Shown here: in pieces, positions 52,629 to 59,845 of the stretch
Position numbering within the stretch: position 1 is the stretch's first letter
Layout: the number at the start of each line of letters is the position of its first letter
NCBI RefSeq assembly: GCF_031928785.1
Contig: NZ_JARQAL010000001.1
Length of the DNA: 64,000 bases
Strand: one strand, 5' to 3'
DNA from: Enterococcus_C asini_A
GTDB lineage: Bacteria > Bacillota > Bacilli > Lactobacillales > Enterococcaceae
The notes under the pieces: model-generated
Told to the model about the DNA's origin: nothing
Databases searched by the model: none
What the model saw: the letters and a program-made list of their open reading frames with translations, nothing else
Translations under genes and position numbers: made by a program

Positions 52629-53279
52629 ATGAAACGTGTGGATATTTTAAACAAATTGGCAAATGCTGGCGTGATTCCGGTAGTCCGAGGTGATTCCAAG
52701 GAACAAGGAATCAAATCTTGTGAAGCTCTTTTGGCTGGTGGAATGAAAGGTCTAGAAATCACCTTTACTTTGCCTAAAGCTGACGAAGTGATTGCTGAAA
52801 TCGTAGGAAAAAACGAAGACCCTGAAGTAGTTGTTGGAGCAGGCACAGTTTTAGATGCTATCACTGCTCGCTTGGCAATTATGGCGGGAGCAGAATTTAT
52901 CGTTAGCCCAACTTTTGACCAAGAAACTGCCGAAATCTGTAACTTGTATCAAATTCCTTACTTACCAGGTTGCATGACCATTACTGAGATTAAAACCGCC
53001 TTAAAAGCTGGCGCGGATATCGTGAAATTGTTCCCTGGTTCTGCTTTTGGTCCTTCCATTATTGGCGCTTTCAAAGCCCCCCTACCTCATGTGAACATTA
53101 TGCCAACTGGTGGCGTTAGCTTGGAAAATATGAAAGACTGGTTCAAAGCTGGAGTAATCACAGTAGGTGTCGGCGGGAACTTAATGAAACCGGCTGAAAC
53201 TGGCGATTACGCTGGGGTGACAGCCACTGCTAAAGAATATATGGCAGAATTTGCACGGATTAAGGCAGGTCAAATATGA
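52629..53279 (+). CDS. eda: KDPG aldolase (2-keto-3-deoxy-6-phosphogluconate aldolase)
   Basis: Cleaves KDPG to pyruvate and glyceraldehyde-3-phosphate. The 216-residue TIM-barrel shows LEITF (catalytic Glu), GAGTVLD and the Schiff-base lysine in IVKLFPGS. SD AGAGGAG. It overlaps kdgK by 4 bp. With KdgK it forms the last two steps of uronate or gluconate breakdown; the earlier enzymes and a transporter are not in the window. Confidence 0.94.
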   Translation: MKRVDILNKLANAGVIPVVRGDSKEQGIKSCEALLAGGMKGLEITFTLPKADEVIAEIVGKNEDPEVVVGAGTVLDAITARLAIMAGAEFIVSPTFDQETAEICNLYQIPYLPGCMTITEIKTALKAGADIVKLFPGSAFGPSIIGAFKAPLPHVNIMPTGGVSLENMKDWFKAGVITVGVGGNLMKPAETGDYAGVTATAKEYMAEFARIKAGQI

Positions 53280-54274
53280 AAAAAATCGTCACATTAGGAG
53301 AAATCATGCTTCGCCTTTCTACGACGGATGCGTCACGACTGGCGGAAAATGCCCTGTTTGCGGCTCATTACGGCGGAGGAGAAGCCAATGTGGCGATCTC
53401 TTTGGCAAATTATGGACATCAAGTGTCCTTTGCTAGTCTTGTTCCTGAGAATCCACTGGGGCTAGCAGTGAAACAGCATTTGCAAAAATATGGCGTGGAT
53501 TGTGACTTGTTAAAAACGGGTGGCGAACGTCTAGGTACTTACTATTTGGAAACTGGTATTGGTCTGCGTTCTTCTAATGTAGTTTATGACCGAAAATACT
53601 CTAGCTTTTCAGCTGCGGAAACTTTTCCCTGGGATTTTGAGGAACTATTGGCTGATACAGAGGTATTGCTGATTTCTGGGATAACGCCAGCATTGTCGCC
53701 TAATTGGCGTCAGTGGACCTTAGAGTTAGCAAAAGCGGCCAAAGCTTGTGGAGTTAAAGTTGGTTTAGATATCAACTACCGAGGGAAATTATGGTCAGTG
53801 GAGGCCTGTGGCGCTTTTGTACGAGAAATCGCCGGTTACGTAGATTATTTATCGGCAGCTCGTTTAGATGCGCTAAACTTTTTTAAAGTGCCGGAGCAAG
53901 AGAATGCCGACTTGAGCTATTATTATCAAGAAATCCAAGCTCGCTATCCAAATATTGAATTGTTCTATTCCACTACGAGAAAAGTTTACAATGCGAATCA
54001 CAATCATTTAATTGGCAATCTTTACCAAAAAGGGCAACTGTATACTTCTAGTGAATATGACATTGCTTATATCGTGGATCGTGTTGGTGGTGGAGATGCT
54101 TATACTGGTGGTATTTTTCATGGCATCTTAAGTGGCTTTACTCCTGAAAAAACGGTGGAATTTGCAACATTAGCTTCAGCAATGAAACATACGGTTGCTG
54201 GGGATCACAACCAATTTAGCGCCACAGATATTGAAGAGTTATTAATCAGTGGTGTCAAAGAAATCAAACGCTAG
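53276..54274 (+). CDS. kdgK: 2-keto-3-deoxygluconate kinase (PfkB family)
   Basis: A 332-residue PfkB/ribokinase-fold sugar kinase that phosphorylates 2-keto-3-deoxygluconate to KDPG, the substrate of Eda. The N-terminal GGGEANVAISLANYG motif and the C-terminal anion-hole motif DRVGGGDAYTGG are present. The ATGA overlap with eda shows coupling. Confidence 0.92.
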   Translation: MKKIVTLGEIMLRLSTTDASRLAENALFAAHYGGGEANVAISLANYGHQVSFASLVPENPLGLAVKQHLQKYGVDCDLLKTGGERLGTYYLETGIGLRSSNVVYDRKYSSFSAAETFPWDFEELLADTEVLLISGITPALSPNWRQWTLELAKAAKACGVKVGLDINYRGKLWSVEACGAFVREIAGYVDYLSAARLDALNFFKVPEQENADLSYYYQEIQARYPNIELFYSTTRKVYNANHNHLIGNLYQKGQLYTSSEYDIAYIVDRVGGGDAYTGGIFHGILSGFTPEKTVEFATLASAMKHTVAGDHNQFSATDIEELLISGVKEIKR

Positions 54275-54278
54275 TACT

Positions 54279-54308
54279 AGTCTCAGACTTAGGTCTGGGG
54301 CTTTTTTT
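54279..54308 (+). terminator. eda-kdgK terminator
   Basis: AGTCTCAGAC pairs with GTCTGGGGCT (two wobbles) around TTAG, then T7. Confidence 0.85.
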
Positions 54309-54511
54309 GATGGTAAATCTAGTTCGTTCCGCTTTTTTATTAGAAGATAATTTGTTTTTTTAAAAGGTAAATTACTTGATTAGAGGGAATTTGTTGTTCA
54401 AAAAGTACGGAATTAATTGGGATTGTGAAAAAAATACTATAAACGATAAATAACTACTAACTGTTTTTTTATTTAATATAACGGGCATTTTAAGGAAAAG
54501 ATACAGAATAT

Positions 54512-54541
54512 TTGGTATTCTTTTTTCGAGATTGGTATACA
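54512..54541 (+). promoter_or_regulatory. Promoter of a 40-residue membrane protein gene
   Basis: TTGGTA, 18-bp spacer, TG-extended TATACA. Confidence 0.5.
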
Positions 54542-54561
54542 TGGGAGACGAGGTGGGACAA

Positions 54562-54684
54562 GTGTTTCGTAATCAACAGAAATTTTGGTTAGGCTTTGTT
54601 CTATATATTTTAGGAGGCATTATGCTTATCGGGGGCGTTTTACTAATCATCTTGCATATTTTAGGGATTCCGATTTTATTGTAA
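54562..54684 (+). CDS. Very small membrane protein (40 aa), unknown
   Basis: From GTG the frame encodes about 40 residues starting FRNQQKFWLGFV and continuing as one or two hydrophobic segments rich in Leu, Ile and Gly, ending PILL. SD GAGGTGGG precedes the GTG by about 5 nt. An in-frame ATG at 54541 is unlikely because it overlaps the -10 element. No family is recognised. It is convergent with another small membrane-protein gene. Confidence 0.5.
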   Translation: MFRNQQKFWLGFVLYILGGIMLIGGVLLIILHILGIPILL

Positions 54685-54714
54685 AAAAAAAGAAAGCCAC
54701 ACCAGGTGACTTTC
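54683..54714 (-). terminator. Terminator of the small leftward gene
   Basis: Minus strand GAAAG-CAC / GTG-CTTTC hairpin with a small internal loop, followed by T9. Confidence 0.7.
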
Positions 54715-54885
54715 TCAGTAAGCAATCAGATGAAAGATGCCCATAAAGACTGCTTTGATTTTACGAATCCATTTATTTTTGTCTTCTAATTCTGCATAGA
54801 CCGACTTAATACTGCGACGAGTTAAGAGATAGAAGAGATAGGCGACGGCCACAAAAAAGAGGAAAAATAAAAATAAAAATAGCAT
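54715..54885 (-). CDS. Small membrane protein (56 aa), unknown
   Basis: The minus strand encodes 56 residues: one strongly hydrophobic helix (MLFLFLFFLFFVAVAYLFYL) and a basic, amphipathic tail (TRRSIKSVYAELEDKNKW...). GAGGAG lies about 14 nt before the ATG, which is long. A T-tailed terminator sits directly after the stop. Too short for most gene finders; the typical small-membrane-protein layout supports it. Confidence 0.5.
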   Translation of the reverse strand: MLFLFLFFLFFVAVAYLFYLLTRRSIKSVYAELEDKNKWIRKIKAVFMGIFHLIAY

Positions 54886-55063
54886 GATAAACCAGACAAC
54901 TCCTCAATAATGATCAAAATAATTCCAGGATATATGACCAGAGGACTAAACTACCTTTTAGGTCACAATCCGCACTTTACCCTATCAAAAAAGTGGAAAA
55001 AGTGCAAAGAATATCAGGCTGGATTTGTAAATTTAATAAAATTTATGATTAAAACGTTTTCGT

Positions 55064-55099
55064 CTACTGCTTATTTACTAAATAAGTAGTAGGCTTTTT
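55064..55099 (+). terminator. Orphan rightward terminator upstream of ftsK
   Basis: CTACTGCTTATTTA pairs with TAAATAAGTAGTAG (one wobble) over a single C, followed by GGCTTTTTC. No rightward gene is seen between 54685 and this hairpin, and ftsK has its own promoter downstream. Confidence 0.75.
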
Positions 55100-55145
55100 C
55101 TTTGTGGAATATCCTGAGAGGAAAACTGTTGTTCCCCGATTTTTT

Positions 55146-55154
55146 TGGTATAAT
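55146..55154 (+). promoter_or_regulatory. ftsK promoter, extended -10
   Basis: TGG-TATAAT, 28 bp before the start codon. Confidence 0.65.
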
Positions 55155-55182
55155 GGGAAGGATGAAATGAGGGAAAATAGGA

Positions 55183-57570
55183 ATGGCACAAAAAAAACGT
55201 AGACGAAAGAAAACAAAAAAAGAAATCCAACAACAAGAGAAATTGACGATTTTATTTGTTGGCGTGTTGTTTGTCCTTTTAGCGGTCTTCGGTCTATTTC
55301 GCTTAGGCTTTTTAGGAATCTTGTTAGCCAATTGTCTGCGCTTGATTGGTGGAAATACTTATCCAGTGTTAGGTCTTGGCTTAGGAGCGTATGGCATCTG
55401 GCTGATGGTTAAAAAATTAGATGCGAAAATTGAAAACTATCGCCGGGTAATCGGAGTGTGCGTGTTGTATCTAGGAGTGTTGCTGTTGTTTCATGCAGTG
55501 CTTTTTGGAAAAGTTCAGCAGACGCCTAATATTATTGGTACAACTTGGAGCTTGCTGCTACAAGATATTCGCGCTAGCCAAGTGACACAAAATGTGGGGG
55601 GCGGAATGTTAGGCGCCTTTTTATATAGTGCCACTTACTTTCTTGTCTCCCAAGTGGGCAGTTATTTGATTGCTATTTTACTTTTATTATTTGGCGCTTT
55701 TTTGGTTAGTGATTTATCAACAGGACAGCTAGTGGAACTTTTCCAAGACTTAGGCAATCACATCAGCCGTTTGCTAACTGCTTCTCCCGAAAAACAAGCA
55801 GCCCGAGAAGCGAAAAAAGCCCAACGTCAAGCAGACAAAGCTGCTAAACTGGCAGCAGAAAAAGAAGCAGCTAAGGCTCAAATTTTGGCAAATGAAAAGA
55901 ATCAAGTTCGACCTTTAACAGAGGCTGAAAAATTAGCTCAAACAAAGCAAGAACCAACAACCATTGTAGAACCAGAGCAAGGAGATATCTTCAGTCGTGT
56001 ACAAATTGATGGCTTTACACCATCAGAAACGCAAATCCCTCAATCAAGTACACCCCAAGCAGAACAAACACCGGAAGTAGAAGACGACGGGGAAGATTTG
56101 GACTTTGAAATTTCAGAGGAACTGGAAGATCGAGACTATCAATTGCCACCGGTGACTTTATTGGATCAGTTGCCACCTACTGATCAATCCGATGAATACA
56201 AGCGAATCGAACACAATATTGGCGTGTTAGAAACCACCTTCCAAAGTTTTGGAGTGGATGCCAAAGTGGTGAAAGCTAGCTTGGGTCCGGCAGTAACCAA
56301 ATATGAAGTTCAGCCAGCAGTGGGGGTTAAAGTTTCAAAAATTGTTAATTTAACCGATGATATTGCATTGGCGCTGGCCGCAAAAGATGTGCGTATGGAA
56401 GCTCCAATTCCCGGAAAATCTTTAATTGGGATCGAAGTACCCAACAGCACGGTTTCTACGGTATCTTTCCGAGAAGTCATTGAAGCTACTCCGGATCATC
56501 CAGATAAATTATTGGAAGTACCATTGGGCCGGGATATTTCCGGTCAAATTCAATTGGCAGATCTTTCCAAAATGCCTCACTTGTTGATTGCCGGATCTAC
56601 TGGGAGTGGGAAGTCAGTGGCGATTAATGGGATTATCACCAGCATTTTAATGAAGGTCAAGCCCCATGAAGTCAAGCTCATGATGATTGACCCGAAAATG
56701 GTAGAATTAAATGTTTACAACGGGATTCCCCATTTGTTAACACCAGTGGTTACCAATCCTCGAAAAGCGGCTCAAGCTTTACAAAAAGTGGTAAAGGAAA
56801 TGGAAGAGCGCTACGAGAAATTTGCGGCTACGGGAGTGCGCAATATCACCGGCTACAACGAATTTGTCCAACAGCGCAGTTTAGAAGATGGTGAAATTCA
56901 TCCGACCTTGCCTTTTATTGTGGTCATTGTAGATGAATTAGCCGATCTTATGATGGTGGCGTCTAATGAAGTGGAAGATGCCATTATTCGCTTGGCCCAA
57001 ATGGCACGGGCGGCGGGGATTCACATGATTTTAGCTACTCAACGGCCAAGTGTAGATGTTATTACCGGAATTATTAAAGCCAATGTACCTTCTCGTATGG
57101 CTTTTGCCGTATCCAGTGGGGTGGATTCCCGGACGATTATTGACACCAACGGGGCGGAAAAACTTCTAGGTCGAGGCGATATGCTCTTCTTGCCTATGGG
57201 GGAAAATAAACCACTTCGGGTGCAAGGAGCCTTTATTTCTGATCATGAAGTGGAACGGATTGTGGAGTTTGTCACTGATCAGCAAGAAGCCCATTATGAA
57301 GAAAAAATGATGGTCACTGATGAAGAAGCAGCTGGTGGCAGTGCAGGAAGTAGTGCGCCAGAAGATGAACTCTTTGACCAAGCCAAGGAGTTGGTGGTGG
57401 AAATGCAAACCGCCAGTGTTTCTTTATTGCAACGCCGTTTTAGAATTGGCTATAATCGGGCGGCTCGCTTAGTAGATGAATTGGAAGCTCACGGAGTAGT
57501 GGGGCCTTCTGAAGGAAGTAAACCGCGAAAAGTCTTAATCGAACCGATACCGGAAGAACCAGAAATATAA
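55183..57570 (+). CDS. ftsK: DNA translocase FtsK/SpoIIIE
   Basis: Septal DNA pump for chromosome segregation. Of 795 residues, about four N-terminal membrane helices (22-180) are followed by an Ala/Lys/Glu/Gln-rich linker (200-330) and the motor domain with Walker A GSTGSGKS (471-478) and Walker B VIVDELADLMM. The C-terminal gamma winged helix (about 725-795, MQTASVSLLQRRFRIGYNRA) should read KOPS/SRS sequences. Confidence 0.95.
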   Translation: MAQKKRRRKKTKKEIQQQEKLTILFVGVLFVLLAVFGLFRLGFLGILLANCLRLIGGNTYPVLGLGLGAYGIWLMVKKLDAKIENYRRVIGVCVLYLGVLLLFHAVLFGKVQQTPNIIGTTWSLLLQDIRASQVTQNVGGGMLGAFLYSATYFLVSQVGSYLIAILLLLFGAFLVSDLSTGQLVELFQDLGNHISRLLTASPEKQAAREAKKAQRQADKAAKLAAEKEAAKAQILANEKNQVRPLTEAEKLAQTKQEPTTIVEPEQGDIFSRVQIDGFTPSETQIPQSSTPQAEQTPEVEDDGEDLDFEISEELEDRDYQLPPVTLLDQLPPTDQSDEYKRIEHNIGVLETTFQSFGVDAKVVKASLGPAVTKYEVQPAVGVKVSKIVNLTDDIALALAAKDVRMEAPIPGKSLIGIEVPNSTVSTVSFREVIEATPDHPDKLLEVPLGRDISGQIQLADLSKMPHLLIAGSTGSGKSVAINGIITSILMKVKPHEVKLMMIDPKMVELNVYNGIPHLLTPVVTNPRKAAQALQKVVKEMEERYEKFAATGVRNITGYNEFVQQRSLEDGEIHPTLPFIVVIVDELADLMMVASNEVEDAIIRLAQMARAAGIHMILATQRPSVDVITGIIKANVPSRMAFAVSSGVDSRTIIDTNGAEKLLGRGDMLFLPMGENKPLRVQGAFISDHEVERIVEFVTDQQEAHYEEKMMVTDEEAAGGSAGSSAPEDELFDQAKELVVEMQTASVSLLQRRFRIGYNRAARLVDELEAHGVVGPSEGSKPRKVLIEPIPEEPEI

Positions 57571-57578
57571 TATAGAAG

Positions 57579-57613
57579 CAAAATGCGTCGGCTTGCGGGC
57601 TGACGCATTTTTT
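57579..57613 (+). terminator. ftsK terminator
   Basis: AAATGCGTCGGC pairs with GGCTGACGCATTT (wobble included) around TTGCG, then T6. Confidence 0.88.
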
Positions 57614-57649
57614 ATGACTTGGCTTTTTGTTAAGAAGCTATAGGGGGAA

Positions 57650-57678
57650 TTGAAATACTACGGTTTTTCCGTTATAGT
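57650..57678 (+). promoter_or_regulatory. rlmN promoter
   Basis: TTGAAA, 17-bp spacer, TATAGT. Confidence 0.8.
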
Positions 57679-57710
57679 AGGAACGATATTTTTGGAAACG
57701 AGGGAACGAT

Positions 57711-58814
57711 TTGAAACCATCTATTTATGGTCTGACCAAGGCCCAATTGACTTCTTGGCTAGCAGAACAAGGGGAAAAGAAATTCCGAGCTACCCAAATT
57801 TGGGAGTGGCTTTATGAAAAGCGGGTGGACTCCTTTGACCAGATGACTAATCTGTCAAAAAGCCTGATTGAAAAATTACAAGAACACTATGTCATTAATC
57901 CCCTGACTCAACTAGTGGTTCAAGAAGCCAAAGATGGCACGGTGAAATACTTATTTGAATTACCAGATCAAATGATGATTGAAACGGTATTAATGCGCCA
58001 AGAATATGGGATGTCGGTTTGTGTAACGACTCAAGTGGGCTGCAATATCGGTTGTACATTTTGTGCCAGTGGTCTTCTGCGCAAACAACGGGATTTGACT
58101 GCAGGAGAAATCACAGCCCAAATTATGTTGGTACAACGCTATTTTGATGAACGAAATCTAGGTGAGCGCGTTTCCCATGTGGTAGTGATGGGCATTGGCG
58201 AACCCTTTGATAATTACGATAATGTCATGGACTTCTTGCATATTATTAATGATGCGAAAGGGTTGGCCATTGGGGCACGGCATATTACCGTATCTACCAG
58301 TGGTTTGGCTAAAAAAATCCGCGCTTTTGCTGAAGAAGACTTACAAGTCAACTTGGCAATTTCACTCCATGCACCCAATAATGAAGTCCGTTCTTCCATG
58401 ATGCGGATTAACAAGAGCTATCCTTTAGAAACTTTAATGGAAGCTGTGGATTATTATTTGTCGAAAAACAATCGGCGCATCACCTTTGAATACATTATGT
58501 TAAAAGATGTGAATGATCACTTGGAACATGCGGATCAATTAGCAGCCTTGTTACAAAATAAGAAAAAGTTGGCCTATGTGAACTTGATTCCCTATAATCC
58601 CGTTAGTGAACACGATCAATACAGCCGTAGTGACAAAGAGGCCCAATTGCGTTTTTATGATCGTTTGAAAAAACGAGGCATTAACTGTGTTATCCGCAAA
58701 GAACATGGGACAGATATTGATGCTGCTTGTGGTCAATTACGGGGGAAACAAATGAAAAAAAGAGCCGCTAAAAACAAAGTAGCAAAAAAAGCAATTGCTA
58801 CAGAGTCACTTTAG
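57711..58814 (+). CDS. rlmN: 23S rRNA (adenine2503-C2)/tRNA methyltransferase RlmN
   Basis: Radical SAM methyltransferase acting on 23S A2503 and tRNA A37. The cluster motif CNIGCTFC is at about 104-111 and the second active-site Cys lies in AACGQLRGK near 343. TTG start, with GAGGG 6 nt upstream. The 367 residues include a Lys/Ala-rich C-terminal extension. Cfr-type motifs are not suggested; length and context fit the housekeeping enzyme. Confidence 0.93.
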   Translation: MKPSIYGLTKAQLTSWLAEQGEKKFRATQIWEWLYEKRVDSFDQMTNLSKSLIEKLQEHYVINPLTQLVVQEAKDGTVKYLFELPDQMMIETVLMRQEYGMSVCVTTQVGCNIGCTFCASGLLRKQRDLTAGEITAQIMLVQRYFDERNLGERVSHVVVMGIGEPFDNYDNVMDFLHIINDAKGLAIGARHITVSTSGLAKKIRAFAEEDLQVNLAISLHAPNNEVRSSMMRINKSYPLETLMEAVDYYLSKNNRRITFEYIMLKDVNDHLEHADQLAALLQNKKKLAYVNLIPYNPVSEHDQYSRSDKEAQLRFYDRLKKRGINCVIRKEHGTDIDAACGQLRGKQMKKRAAKNKVAKKAIATESL

Positions 58815-58831
58815 AAAAACGGTGAATGTAA

Positions 58832-58881
58832 AGAAGAACAGGCCTTAGATACTAGCAAGTATCTAAGGTCTGTTCTTTTTT
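58832..58881 (+). terminator. rlmN terminator
   Basis: AAGAACAGGCCTTAGATACT pairs with AGTATCTAAGGTCTGTTCTT around AGCA, then T-run. Confidence 0.93.
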
Positions 58882-58924
58882 GCTAGCAGTTGAAAGCGAA
58901 TCAATACCTGAATAAGTGAGGAAA

Positions 58925-58933
58925 TGGTACAAT
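58925..58933 (+). promoter_or_regulatory. Extended -10 upstream of the AAC(6')-like gene
   Basis: TGG-TACAAT, 28 bp before the start codon; no clear -35. Confidence 0.5.
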
Positions 58934-58961
58934 TGGGTCATTATAAAAAGTAGGTGAAGCT

Positions 58962-59516
58962 ATGATTGTCACAGAATTTGATCGAGAAGACCCAAGCTTA
59001 AAAGTTCAGCTGGCGGATTTATTGGAGCTGACTTGGCCGGATGCATACGGAGGAAACGGCGCTCGAGAAGTGGATCAATTATTGCAAAAAGATACCGTCG
59101 CCATTGCTGCTTTAGTCGGCGATGAATTAATCGGCTTTGCTACAGCACTACCGCAATACGGTCAGACCGGCTGGAAATTGCGGATTATGGCGGTGCGAGA
59201 TAGTCACCGTAAGCAACGGATTGGCGCTCGACTGATGGCCTTTATAGAAGAGGAAGTCGCTTCAAGAGGTGGCTTGGTGATGTATTTAGGGGCTGCTGAC
59301 AACTACCATCAGACAAGCTTAAGTGAAGAAGACTTATTTGTGAATCCATTACAGAGTTTACAAGAAATTGAAAATGTAAATCATCATCCTTATGAATTTT
59401 ATCAAAAACAAGGCTATCAGCTTGTAGGAGTGATTCCTGATGCCAATGGCTGGCAACAACCAGATATTCTTATGGCAAAGCGCTTAGTAAAACGACCAGC
59501 TGATTTACAAAAATAA
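58962..59516 (+). CDS. AAC(6')-Ii-like aminoglycoside 6'-N-acetyltransferase (GNAT)
   Basis: A 184-residue GNAT acetyltransferase. From memory, its length and many segments agree with the chromosomal AAC(6')-Ii of E. faecium: the TEFDRE start, LLELTWP, PQYGQTGW, the EEVASRGG core, HPYEFYQKQGY, GVIPDANGW and PDILMAK. The acetyl-CoA loop reads RKQRIGARL. AAC(6')-Ii acetylates the 6'-amino group of tobramycin- and kanamycin-type drugs. It lies between housekeeping genes with no mobile element on its left, so it is probably intrinsic. Identity level and drug range cannot be measured here. Confidence 0.82.
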   Translation: MIVTEFDREDPSLKVQLADLLELTWPDAYGGNGAREVDQLLQKDTVAIAALVGDELIGFATALPQYGQTGWKLRIMAVRDSHRKQRIGARLMAFIEEEVASRGGLVMYLGAADNYHQTSLSEEDLFVNPLQSLQEIENVNHHPYEFYQKQGYQLVGVIPDANGWQQPDILMAKRLVKRPADLQK

Positions 59517-59531
59517 CTAAATCAATTAATA

Positions 59532-59573
59532 GAATAAGGATTGGTCAAAAAGAATGGGCCAGTCCTTATTTTA
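59532..59573 (+). terminator. Terminator after the AAC(6')-like gene
   Basis: AATAAGGATTGGTC pairs with GGCCAGTCCTTATT (wobbles) around 9-10 nt, then TTATTTG. Confidence 0.8.
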
Positions 59574-59576
59574 TTT

Positions 59577-59759
59577 GTCTTTTAGTAAAACGCTATACTA
59601 CTTTTCTGTAAGGAAAAGGCAGTTTTTTTGTCATTATTTTTTAGAGATTGAATAAAAGAAAAAGAGCCAATAAACTTGTGAATGAAGTAATTTTTATCAT
59701 GGATGAACTTGTGTTTATCCAATAAGAGATGTTCTTTTATGGAAATATGCGTGATTTGC
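59577..59759. other. Upstream spacer of the TnpB-like gene
   Basis: AT-rich and without a convincing gene. It contains two copies of AACTTGTG (59673-59680 and 59706-59713) that resemble half of the palindrome at 59786. No transposon left end is recognised. Confidence 0.35.
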
Positions 59760-59788
59760 TTGATTTTTCTATAAAAATTCATTAGACT
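59760..59788 (+). promoter_or_regulatory. Promoter of the TnpB-like gene
   Basis: TTGATT (59760-59765), 17-bp spacer, TAGACT (59783-59788). Confidence 0.75.
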
Positions 59789-59799
59789 TGAGTACAAGT
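59786..59799 (+). promoter_or_regulatory. Operator-like palindrome over the TnpB-like promoter
   Basis: ACTTGAGTACAAGT overlaps the end of the -10 box and the expected transcription start. AACTTGTG half-sites lie upstream. Confidence 0.45.
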
Positions 59800-59845
59800 T
59801 TGAAAGTAGGCAATATTCAGAAAATTTAGCGAGAGGGTGAGAGAC

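Noticed and set aside
54541..54561. ATG at 54541 as the start of the small rightward membrane protein
   Set aside because: It overlaps the -10 element, so it would not be on the transcript; GTG at 54562 has the SD.
57711..58814. cfr resistance methyltransferase
   Set aside because: Length, context and the long Lys-rich tail fit housekeeping RlmN; nothing mobile lies around it.
59582..59797. 71-residue leftward ORF upstream of the TnpB-like gene
   Set aside because: AT-rich spacer, no SD, overlaps the promoter and terminator; composition fits chance.
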